Position numbers and translations under genes: made by a program
Shown: positions 56,921 to 64,000 of the stretch, one piece after another
Position numbering within the stretch: position 1 is the stretch's first letter
How the letters are laid out: the number at the start of each line of letters is the position of its first letter
From: CAVQWT01 sp963810815
GTDB lineage: Bacteria; Pseudomonadota; Gammaproteobacteria; Burkholderiales; Casimicrobiaceae
Assembly: GCA_963810815.1 (NCBI GenBank)
Contig: CAWEPB010000007.1
Location: forward strand, 1,178,001 to 1,242,000
Direction of reading: 5' to 3'
DNA length: 64,000 nt
Notes under the pieces: generated by a model
Seen by the model: only the letters and a program-made list of their open reading frames with translations
What the model was told of the DNA's origin: nothing
Database searches by the model: none

Positions 56921-58576
56921 ATGAAGCACACCGGCGGCGCCGAGATCGAACTCAAGCTGGGGCTGGCTCCAGCGGCGATGAATGCGCTGCTGCGCCATCC
57001 CGCGGTGGTCGCCGCGCGGCGCGGACCGCTGCGCCGGGCGCGGATCGTTTCGACCTATTTCGACACGCCGGACCGCGCGCTGGCGACGGCGGGCATCGCG
57101 TTGCGCGTCCGCCGCGACGGCCGGCGCTGGCTGCAGACCGTCAAGGGACCCGCGCTGCCGGAAGCGGGCGGCGCGATGCACGTCCGCCGCGAGGACGAGT
57201 GGCCGCTCGTCGGTCCGGCGCTCGATCCCTCGCGATTCGCCGGGACGCCGTGGCGAAAGGTGCTCGACAAGGCATCGCGCAGCGGCGCCCTTGCGGCCAG
57301 ATTCACCACCGATTTCGTCCGCCGGACGCTGCCGCTGGAGCTTGCCGACGGGTCCTTCGCGCTGCTGTGCCTCGACCACGGCCACATCGGCGCCGGTCGT
57401 CGGCGCGTGCCGATCGCCGAGGTCGAACTGGAACTGGAAGCCGGTGCGCCGGCGGCGCTGGTTGCCTTCGCCCGCAGGCTTGCCGCCGACCTGCCGCTCG
57501 TCGTCGGCCTCGCCGACAAGGCCGAGCGCGGCGATGCGCTGGCCCGGCGGCAGCCGGCGCTGGGCGCACCGATGCACGCGGCGGTCATCCCGGCGGCGGC
57601 GCTGCCCGCCGGGATCGATGCGGCGACGGCGCTGGCTCGCATTGCCGGGAACTGCATCGCGCAGATCGCCGGCAATGCGGCGGGCCTCGTCGCCGCGACC
57701 GACCCCGAGTGGGTGCACCAGATGCGCGTGGGCACCCGGCGCCTGCGCGCCTGCCTCGCGCTGGCGGCACGGCTGGGGTCCGACCCCCGGGTCGGCGCCC
57801 TGGCCGCCGAGGCCAGGGCGCTGGCCGACGCGCTGGGGCCCGCGCGCGACCTCGACGTCTTCCGCGACGAGGAACTGCCCCCGCTGGTCGCGGCACTCGC
57901 CGGCGACGCGACGCTCGCGCCCGCCTTCGACCGCCTGCGGCGACGCATCGAGCGCCGGCGGCGCGACGCGCGGGCGGCGGCACGGGCGGCGGTCGCGTCG
58001 AAGCGCTTTGTCGATTTCGTGCTGGCGGTCCAGGCGTGGATCGCGGCACCCGCGCCACCGGTCGAGCCGGCGCCCGCGGCGGCGCCGACCGCCGCGACGA
58101 TCGGCGCGACGTCCGCCGACCGCGCGCCCGGAAGCGAGGTTCCGAACATCGAGTCCGCGGCGGCGCCCCGCCCCACCGTCGAGGCGCGCGGGTTCGCCGC
58201 GGCGGTGCTGGAGCGCCGCCACCGGCGGGTCGCCAAGGCCCTGAAAGGCCTGGCCGGACGCTCGACCGCGGAACGGCATGCGGTGCGCATCGCGGCGAAG
58301 AAGCTGCGCTACGCGGCCGAGTTCTTCGGCCCGATGCACGCGCCGGGTGCGTCGCGCCGATACGCGAAGGATCTGGCCGCGCTGCAGGCCGCGCTGGGGG
58401 CCACCAACGACGCCGCGATGGCCGCGCGCCTCGCGCCCGACCTGGCAAGCGACGACCCGCTGCTGCAGGGAATGATCCGCGGCTACGCGGCGGCGCGCGA
58501 GGCCGGGGCCGCCGCGGCGCTGGACGCGACCGCCCGCCGCTTCGCCCGGGCAACGCGCTTCTGGCGCCGCGATTGA
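56921..58576 (+). CDS. CYTH-CHAD domain protein
   Basis: A 551-residue protein. Residues 1-215 are a CYTH domain (GAEIELKLGLAP holds the ExExK-like motif; YFDTPDRALATAGIALRVRR and AEVELELEAGAPAALV follow). Residues 235-551 are a CHAD domain: VHQMRVGTRRLRACLALAAR and HAVRIAAKKLRYAAEFFG are its conserved His/Arg/Lys helices, split by an Ala/Pro linker near 370-410. CYTH enzymes hydrolyse triphosphates; CHAD binds polyphosphate. The Pap gene follows 34 bp later, so both act in polyphosphate metabolism. Confidence 0.9.
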   Translation: MKHTGGAEIELKLGLAPAAMNALLRHPAVVAARRGPLRRARIVSTYFDTPDRALATAGIALRVRRDGRRWLQTVKGPALPEAGGAMHVRREDEWPLVGPALDPSRFAGTPWRKVLDKASRSGALAARFTTDFVRRTLPLELADGSFALLCLDHGHIGAGRRRVPIAEVELELEAGAPAALVAFARRLAADLPLVVGLADKAERGDALARRQPALGAPMHAAVIPAAALPAGIDAATALARIAGNCIAQIAGNAAGLVAATDPEWVHQMRVGTRRLRACLALAARLGSDPRVGALAAEARALADALGPARDLDVFRDEELPPLVAALAGDATLAPAFDRLRRRIERRRRDARAAARAAVASKRFVDFVLAVQAWIAAPAPPVEPAPAAAPTAATIGATSADRAPGSEVPNIESAAAPRPTVEARGFAAAVLERRHRRVAKALKGLAGRSTAERHAVRIAAKKLRYAAEFFGPMHAPGASRRYAKDLAALQAALGATNDAAMAARLAPDLASDDPLLQGMIRGYAAAREAGAAAALDATARRFARATRFWRRD

Positions 58577-58610
58577 GCCTCGGCGGCCGTCGACCAATGG
58601 AGACCTGAAC

Positions 58611-60104
58611 ATGCTCGAAACCGCCGAAGTGGGTCATGTGGTCAGCAAGCGCGCCTACGACCGCGCCGAGCCGGCGCTGCGCGAGGCGCTGCTCGATGCG
58701 CAGTACGACCTCTTCGAAGGCCGGCACAAGGCCGTAGTCGTGCTGCTGTCGGGCGTGGCCACCGGCGGCCGCGGCGAGACCGCGATGAAGCTGTCCGAAT
58801 GGATGGATCCGCGCTACCTGCGCGTGCTCGCGTTCGGCCCGCGCATGCCGGAGGAACTCGCGCACCCGCCCGCGTGGCGCTACTGGCAGGCGCTGCCGCC
58901 GCGCGGCCGCATATCCGTGTTCATGAACGCCTGGTACGCCGAGGTGATGCAGGCGCGCATCTCGGGGCGGATGGACGACGCGGCGCTCGACGCGCAGCTG
59001 CACGCGATCCGCGAATACGAGCGGATGCTGGCGCAGGAGGACGTGCTGGTGGTGAAGTTCTGGATCCACCTGTCGAAGTCCGCGCAGAAGGCGCGGCTGG
59101 CCGAACTCGACCGGAAGAAGGCCACGACCTGGCGCGTCACCAACGGCGACTGGAACCGCGCCCGGCTGTACGCGAAGTCACACCAGTTGTGGGAACACAC
59201 GCTGCGCGAAACGTCCACCGGGGAAGCCCCCTGGTACGTCGTGGAGGGCGCCGATGCGCGCTACCGCGACCTCACCGTCGGTCGCATCGTGCTCGAATCG
59301 CTGACGCGTGCCAACGCCGCCGCGGCCGCGCGGACCCGGCCCCGGCCGGCGCAGCCGGCGACCACCGCGCCGGCGGTCGTCGACAACGTCAAGCTGATCC
59401 GCGACCTCGACCTCGCGCAGAAGCTCGACGACCGGGCCTACGAACGCGAGCTCGAGCGGCTGCAGGGGCGGCTGGCGAAGCTCACGCGACGCAAGCGCTT
59501 CGCGCAGCACTCGCTGGTGCTGGCGTTCGAGGGTACCGACGCCGCCGGCAAGGGCGGAGCGATCCGGCGCGTTGCGGGGGCACTCGATCCGCGGCAGTAC
59601 ACGATCGTGCCCGTCGCGGCGCCGACCGACGAGGAAAAGGTTCATCCCTACCTGTGGCGGTTCTGGCGCCAGGTGCCGCGACAGGGCGGCATCACGATCT
59701 TCGACCGCTCCTGGTACGGACGCGTGCTCGTCGAGCGCGTCGAGGGCTTCTGCGCGGAGGTGGACTGGCTGCGCGCGTACGGGGAGATCAACAACTTCGA
59801 GGAGGACCTCGTCCGTGCCGGCGCCGTCGTGTGCAAGTTCTGGCTGCAGATCAGCAAGGCCGAGCAGCTCGCCCGCTTCCGGGCGCGGCAGAAGGTTTCG
59901 TTCAAGCGGTTCAAGATCACGCCCGACGACTGGCGCAACCGCAAGCGCTGGTCCGACTACGAGCGCGCGGTCGCGGACATGGTCGACCGCACGTCGACCG
60001 AGCTCGCGCCGTGGACGCTGGTCGAGGCCGACGACAAGCGATTCGCCCGCATCAAGATCCTGCGCACCCTCGTCGACCGCCTCGGCGCGGCGCTCGGCGA
60101 TTGA
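58611..60104 (+). CDS. pap: Polyphosphate:AMP phosphotransferase (two-domain PPK2)
   Basis: A 497-residue protein with two PPK2 domains, the class II layout. In the N-terminal half the Walker A is degenerate (SGVATGGRGETAMKLSEWMD); in the C-terminal half it is intact (FEGTDAAGKGGAIRRVAGAL), followed by PTDEEKVHPYLWRFWRQVPR and ITIFDRSWYGRVLVERVEGF (Walker B). Class II enzymes phosphorylate AMP to ADP with polyphosphate. Co-location with a CYTH-CHAD gene fits. The last base pairs overlap the next gene start. Confidence 0.92.
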   Translation: MLETAEVGHVVSKRAYDRAEPALREALLDAQYDLFEGRHKAVVVLLSGVATGGRGETAMKLSEWMDPRYLRVLAFGPRMPEELAHPPAWRYWQALPPRGRISVFMNAWYAEVMQARISGRMDDAALDAQLHAIREYERMLAQEDVLVVKFWIHLSKSAQKARLAELDRKKATTWRVTNGDWNRARLYAKSHQLWEHTLRETSTGEAPWYVVEGADARYRDLTVGRIVLESLTRANAAAAARTRPRPAQPATTAPAVVDNVKLIRDLDLAQKLDDRAYERELERLQGRLAKLTRRKRFAQHSLVLAFEGTDAAGKGGAIRRVAGALDPRQYTIVPVAAPTDEEKVHPYLWRFWRQVPRQGGITIFDRSWYGRVLVERVEGFCAEVDWLRAYGEINNFEEDLVRAGAVVCKFWLQISKAEQLARFRARQKVSFKRFKITPDDWRNRKRWSDYERAVADMVDRTSTELAPWTLVEADDKRFARIKILRTLVDRLGAALGD

Positions 60105-61093
60105 GCGACACGCGCGGCATCGCGGTAAACGGTGCGCCGGGTTACGCGGCTCCGTCGTGGCTGCCGGGCGGGCACGCGCAGACGATCTGGCCCTACTTCC
60201 TGCCGCGCCGACCCGTCGCGTTGCGGCGCGAGCGGGTCGAGACGCCCGACGGCGACTTCTGGGAGTTCGACTGGCTGGACGCGACGGCGCCGGACGCGCC
60301 GCTGGTCGTCCTGTTCCACGGGCTCGAGGGCAGCTCGGGCTCGCATTACGCACGGGCGCTGCTGACGGCACTGGAGCAGCGCGGCTGGCGCGGCGTCGTC
60401 CCGCACTTCCGCAGCTGCGGCGGCACCCCGAACCGCAAGCCGCGCGTCTATCACTCGGGCGACCACGAGGAGATCGGCGCGATGCTCGCCGCGGTGCGCG
60501 CGCGGGTGACGCCGGCAACGACGGTGTTCGCCGTCGGCATTTCGCTGGGCGGGTCGGCGCTGCTCAACTGGCTCGGTCGCGCCGGCACGACGGCCGCGTC
60601 GACGCTGGCCGCCGCGGCGGCGGTGTCGGCGCCGATCGACCTGATGGCGGCGGGCATCGCGATCGGCCAGGGATTGAACCGCCTCTACACCTGGCACTTC
60701 CTGCAGACGCTGAAGCCCAAGAGCCTCGCCATCGCGCAGCGGTTCCCCGGGGCCCTCGAGCCGGCACGCGTGCGCTCGGCCCGCACGATGTGGGCGTTCG
60801 ACGATGCCGTGACCGCCCCGCTGCACGGTTTCGCCGGCACCGTCGATTACTGGACCCGGGCCTCGTCGAAGCCATGGCTCCCCGGCATCGGCGTGCCCAC
60901 GCTCGTGCTCAACGCCACCAACGATCCGTTCGTGCCCGCCGCGTCGCTGCCGTCGCCGCGCGAGGTCGCGGCGGTCGTGACGCTGGACTTTCCGCCCGAG
61001 GGGGGGCACGTCGGCTTTCTCGTCGCGCCGGCGCCGGGACGGCTCGACTGGCTCCCGCGGCGCCTGTTGCGGTACTTCACCACCGGCGCCTGA
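60101..61093 (+). CDS. YheT-type alpha/beta hydrolase
   Basis: About 330 residues from a TTG at 60101 that overlaps the Pap stop. SWLPGGHAQTIWPYFLPRRP is the family N-terminus; LVVLFHGLEGSSGSHYARAL the oxyanion region; VVPHFRSCGGTPNRKPRVYH and VGISLGGSALLNWLG the nucleophile elbow (GxSxG). NATNDPFVPAASLP and PEGGHVGFL provide the Asp and His. YheT proteins are esterase-like and their substrate is unknown. Start codon uncertain, as no ATG gives the family N-terminus. Confidence 0.88.
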   Translation: MSDTRGIAVNGAPGYAAPSWLPGGHAQTIWPYFLPRRPVALRRERVETPDGDFWEFDWLDATAPDAPLVVLFHGLEGSSGSHYARALLTALEQRGWRGVVPHFRSCGGTPNRKPRVYHSGDHEEIGAMLAAVRARVTPATTVFAVGISLGGSALLNWLGRAGTTAASTLAAAAAVSAPIDLMAAGIAIGQGLNRLYTWHFLQTLKPKSLAIAQRFPGALEPARVRSARTMWAFDDAVTAPLHGFAGTVDYWTRASSKPWLPGIGVPTLVLNATNDPFVPAASLPSPREVAAVVTLDFPPEGGHVGFLVAPAPGRLDWLPRRLLRYFTTGA

Positions 61094-61104
61094 AGTCGCT
61101 CCGG

Positions 61105-61110
61105 TAGAAT
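61105..61110 (+). promoter_or_regulatory. TAGAAT -10 element for the phosphomutase gene
   Basis: TAGAAT 114 bp before the ATG at 61225, just after the YheT-like stop. No convincing -35. Confidence 0.4.
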
Positions 61111-61224
61111 GGAGTCGCCGGTCCCGCCCCGCCCTGCCGGGGTTCCGGACCCGCACGATGCCCCGCCGCAACGCGCCCGGCGCGCCGGCGTGGCGCCCTC
61201 CTCGCCTCATCGCGCCCCGGACCC

Positions 61225-62598
61225 ATGAACCTACCTCCCGAGATCTTCAAGGCCTACGACATCCGCGGCATCGTCGGGCGCACGCTGACACCCACCATCG
61301 TCGAGGCCATCGGCCGGGGCCTCGGCACGCTCGCGCGGGAGCGCGGACGCGACACCATCGTCATCGGCCGCGACGGCCGGCTGTCGGGACCCGAGCTCGC
61401 CGGCGCGCTGTCCGCCGGCATTCGCGCCGCCGGCACCCACGTCATCGACGTCGGCATGGTGGCGACGCCGATGACCTACTTCGCGGCGCAGCACCTCGGG
61501 ACCGAGTGCAGCGTCATGGTGACCGGCAGCCACAATCCGCCGGACTACAACGGCCTCAAGATGGTGATCGCCGGCGACACGCTGTCCGGCGCCGACATCC
61601 AGGCGCTGCGCGCCCGCATCGAGCGCGGCGACGTCGCGCAGGGCAGCGGCACGTACCGCACGCAGGACATCGGCGCCGCGTACCTCGACCGCATCGTCGG
61701 CGGCATCCGGCTCGCCCGACCGATGGCGATCGCCGTCGACGCCGGCAACGGCGTCGCCGGCGCCTTCGCGCCGGAGCTGTTCCGCCGGCTGGGCTGCGCG
61801 GTGACGCCGATGTACTGCGACGTCGACGGCACGTTTCCCAACCATCATCCCGATCCCTCGCAGCCGAAGAACCTGGCCGACCTCATCGCCCGCGTGCGGG
61901 CCGACGACCTCGAACTGGGGCTCGCCTTCGACGGCGACGGCGACCGGCTGGGCGTGGTGACGAAGGACGGCCACGTCATCTACCCGGACCGCCAGCTGAT
62001 GCTGTTCGCCGCCGACGTGCTCTCGCGCGAGCCGGGCGCGACGGTCATCTTCGACGTCAAGTCGACGCGCAACCTCGGCCCGTGGGTCACGCGACACGGC
62101 GGCAAGCCGCTGCTGTGGAAGACCGGGCACTCGCTGATCAAGGTGAAGATGAAGGAGGTCGGCGCGGCGCTGGCCGGCGAGATGAGCGGCCACACGTTCT
62201 TCAAGGAGCGCTGGTACGGCTTCGACGACGGGCTGTACGCCGGCGCGCGGCTGCTCGAGATCCTGTCGCGGCACGCCGACCCGTCGGCGGTGCTCGACGC
62301 GCTGCCCGACGCGATATCCACGCCGGAGCTCAACGTCACCTGCGCCGAGGGCGAGCACCACAAGCTGGTCGCGCGGCTCGGGGAGATGGCCGTATTCCCC
62401 GGCGCCACCGACGTCATCCGCATCGACGGATTGCGGGTCGAGTACCCCGACGGCTTCGGCCTCGCCCGCGGTTCCAACACGACGCCGGTCGTGGTGCTGC
62501 GCTTCGAGGCCGACAACGCCGCCGCGCTCGAACGGATCAAGGGCGAGTTCCGGCGCGTGCTGCACGAGGCGCAGCCCGGGCTCGCGCTCCCGTTCTGA
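61225..62598 (+). CDS. Phosphomannomutase/phosphoglucomutase
   Basis: A 457-residue cytosolic enzyme of the AlgC/ManB type. FKAYDIRGIVGRTLTPTIVE opens it; VMVTGSHNPPDYNGLKMVIA carries the phosphoserine; LAFDGDGDRLGVVTKDG is the metal loop; GEMSGHTFFKERWYGFDDGL the sugar-binding loop; and RGSNTTPVVVLRFEADN the phosphate-binding loop. It interconverts hexose 1- and 6-phosphates for nucleotide-sugar, LPS or exopolysaccharide synthesis. It precedes the threonine ammonia-lyase gene by 49 bp. Confidence 0.94.
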   Translation: MNLPPEIFKAYDIRGIVGRTLTPTIVEAIGRGLGTLARERGRDTIVIGRDGRLSGPELAGALSAGIRAAGTHVIDVGMVATPMTYFAAQHLGTECSVMVTGSHNPPDYNGLKMVIAGDTLSGADIQALRARIERGDVAQGSGTYRTQDIGAAYLDRIVGGIRLARPMAIAVDAGNGVAGAFAPELFRRLGCAVTPMYCDVDGTFPNHHPDPSQPKNLADLIARVRADDLELGLAFDGDGDRLGVVTKDGHVIYPDRQLMLFAADVLSREPGATVIFDVKSTRNLGPWVTRHGGKPLLWKTGHSLIKVKMKEVGAALAGEMSGHTFFKERWYGFDDGLYAGARLLEILSRHADPSAVLDALPDAISTPELNVTCAEGEHHKLVARLGEMAVFPGATDVIRIDGLRVEYPDGFGLARGSNTTPVVVLRFEADNAAALERIKGEFRRVLHEAQPGLALPF

Positions 62599-62647
62599 CC
62601 GCCGGGCCGCGACCCGCGCGCCCCCCCCGCTGCCGCCGCCCGCGTCC

Positions 62648-63853
62648 ATGATCACCGTCGACGACGTCATCGCCGCGCGCGCGCGCATCCGCGGCGGCAT
62701 CTACGAATCCCCCTGCGTCGAGTCGATACCGCTGTCGGAGCTGACCGGCGCGCACATCTACTGCAAGCTCGACTACCTGCAGCGCACCGGCAGCTTCAAG
62801 GAGCGCGGCGCACGCAATGCGCTGCTGCTGCTGCCGGAACCGGCGCGGCGGACCGGCGTCATCGCCGTCTCGGCGGGCAACCACGCGCAGGGTGTCGCGT
62901 ACCACGGCAGCCTGCTGGGGATCCCGGTCACCGTCGTGATGCCGCAGTTCGCGCCGCTGATCAAGGTCACCAACTGCCGCAAGCTCGGGGCCCGCGTGGT
63001 GCTGCACGGCGCCGACCTGGCCGAGGCGCGCGCGCACGCGGGATTGCTGGCCGACCGCGAGGGCCTCACCTTCATCCACCCGTTCGACAACGCCGACGTG
63101 ATGGCCGGCCAGGGGACGATGGCGCTGGAAATCCTCGAGCAGACGCCGGACGTCGACGCCCTCGTCGTGCCGGTCGGCGGTGGCGGCCTGCTTTCCGGGA
63201 TCGGCACGGCGGTGCGCGCGCTGAAGCCGGGCGTCACGCTGGTCGGCGTCGAGCCCGAGCACGCGGCCTGCCTCACGGCCGCCATCGCCGCGGGAAAGCC
63301 GGTGCCGGTCAAGGTGTCGCCCACGCTCGCCGACGGTCTCGCCGTCGCGCAGATCGGCGCCGCACCGCTCGAGGTGCTGCGCCGCGTCGTCGACCAGGTC
63401 GTTACCGTCGACGAGGCGTCGATCGCGCTGTCGATCCTGCGCCTGATCGAACTCGAGAAAAGCGTCGTCGAGGGCGCCGGCGCGGCGCCGCTGGCGGCCT
63501 TCCTCGCCGGCAAGCTCGAGTCGCTCAGGGGGCGGACCGTCGTGCTGACGCTCTGCGGCGGCAACATCGACCTGACGATGCTGGACCGCGTGATCGAAAC
63601 CGGGCTGGTCGCCGACGGGCGCCTGACGCGGTTCACCGTGTCGATCGCGGACCGCCCCGGGGGGCTCGCCCGGCTCGCCGAGGTCATCGCCTCGACCGGC
63701 GCCTCGATCAAGGAGATCGTGCACGACCGCGCGTTCTCCGGGCCCGACCTGTCGGCCGTCCGGGTCATCTGCGTCGTCGAGACGACGGGGCACGACCACG
63801 TCCGCGCGCTGCACGACACGCTGGTCGACGCCGGCGTTCACCTGGTGGGCTGA
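62648..63853 (+). CDS. ilvA: Threonine ammonia-lyase with an ACT domain
   Basis: A 401-residue PLP enzyme. YCKLDYLQRTGSFKERGARN contains the PLP lysine, AVSAGNHAQGVAYHGSLLG the substrate loop, and VPVGGGGLLSGIGTAVRAL the phosphate-binding loop. Residues 325-401 form one ACT domain (RFTVSIADRPGGLARLAEVI). It converts threonine to 2-oxobutanoate. With about 400 residues and one ACT domain it resembles the shorter biosynthetic or TdcB-like form, not the 500-residue IlvA; the symbol is therefore tentative. Confidence 0.93.
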   Translation: MITVDDVIAARARIRGGIYESPCVESIPLSELTGAHIYCKLDYLQRTGSFKERGARNALLLLPEPARRTGVIAVSAGNHAQGVAYHGSLLGIPVTVVMPQFAPLIKVTNCRKLGARVVLHGADLAEARAHAGLLADREGLTFIHPFDNADVMAGQGTMALEILEQTPDVDALVVPVGGGGLLSGIGTAVRALKPGVTLVGVEPEHAACLTAAIAAGKPVPVKVSPTLADGLAVAQIGAAPLEVLRRVVDQVVTVDEASIALSILRLIELEKSVVEGAGAAPLAAFLAGKLESLRGRTVVLTLCGGNIDLTMLDRVIETGLVADGRLTRFTVSIADRPGGLARLAEVIASTGASIKEIVHDRAFSGPDLSAVRVICVVETTGHDHVRALHDTLVDAGVHLVG

Positions 63854-63863
63854 GCCGCGGACC

Positions 63864-64000
63864 TCAGTGGTAACCCTCGCCGACCCGCACCTTGCCGCGG
63901 AACACCCAGTAGTTGAACACGGTGTAGCCCAGGATCACCGGCAGCAGCACCAGCACGCCGACGAGCATGAATTTCTGTGACGCCGGCGCCGCCGCCGCAT
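63864..64000 (-). CDS. cydB: Cytochrome bd ubiquinol oxidase subunit II, C-terminus (partial)
   Basis: Only the last 45 codons are in the window; the gene continues past the right edge. The sequence reads QKFMLVGVLVLLPVILGYTV followed by FNYWVFRGKVRVGEGYH, the final membrane helix and tail typical of CydB/CioB. The subunit scaffolds the quinol oxidase that reduces oxygen without proton pumping. It converges on the threonine ammonia-lyase gene, with ten bases between stops. Confidence 0.82.
   Translation of the reverse strand, partial: AAAAPASQKFMLVGVLVLLPVILGYTVFNYWVFRGKVRVGEGYH

Overview
This is a gene-dense window of very GC-rich DNA with about 70 protein genes and no rRNA or tRNA gene that I can see. 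The gene content (DUF1631, DUF3149, DUF4124, AceK, PsiF, a Pap-type PPK2, CYTH-CHAD, cytochrome bd) and the many ATGA start/stop overlaps suggest a free-living aerobic betaproteobacterium, probably Burkholderiales-like. That placement is inferred from families, not computed. No integrase, transposase or phage structural block is visible.

Layout. 1-4.2 kb: the start of a secreted protein gene, a secreted hypothetical protein, a zinc-ribbon membrane protein divergent from an MFS exporter, and an SDR oxidoreductase. 4.2-15.1 kb: a tightly coupled minus-strand run of eleven genes. It encodes a membrane methyltransferase, two paralogous lipase-like hydrolases around a condensation-fold acyltransferase, then an internal TATAAT, a FabL-type enoyl reductase, FabG, an ACP, a double-hotdog dehydratase, a ketosynthase, a ketosynthase homologue without the active-site cysteine, and a fused phosphopantetheinyl transferase/lysophospholipid acyltransferase. 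Together they look like a dedicated type II fatty-acid or polyketide pathway with its own carrier, carrier activation and acyl transfer. 15.1-22.8 kb: REP-like sequence, DUF1631 (3' end apparently frameshifted), an AEC transporter, a methyltransferase, a beta-helix protein, a SET-domain protein and ahpC-ahpD. 22.9-31.9 kb: an accessory locus of two secreted beta-helix proteins, three tandem phage-tail-collar proteins, two DUF6916-like proteins, a GNAT, a sulfotransferase-like protein and an Asp/Asn beta-hydroxylase with a Nif11-like tail.

32-64 kb is mostly housekeeping: esterases and reductases, a YpfJ-type metallopeptidase, aceK, sdaA, a lipocalin, an MliC-like lipoprotein, a peptide-binding protein, msrA, hsp20 with a sigma32-type promoter, a DksA/TraR-type zinc finger, an S9 peptidase, an aldo/keto reductase, rlmI, a fourth beta-helix protein, psiF, DAHP synthase, a polyphosphate pair (CYTH-CHAD and Pap), a YheT-like hydrolase, phosphomannomutase/phosphoglucomutase, threonine ammonia-lyase and the end of cydB. 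A 114-bp tandem repeat whose every unit folds into a long hairpin lies at 54.74-55.09 kb.

The best candidates for undescribed biology are the tail-collar/DUF6916/modification-enzyme locus, the lipid or polyketide locus with its two odd proteins, and the hairpin repeat array. Functions for these are inferences from domain content and gene order.
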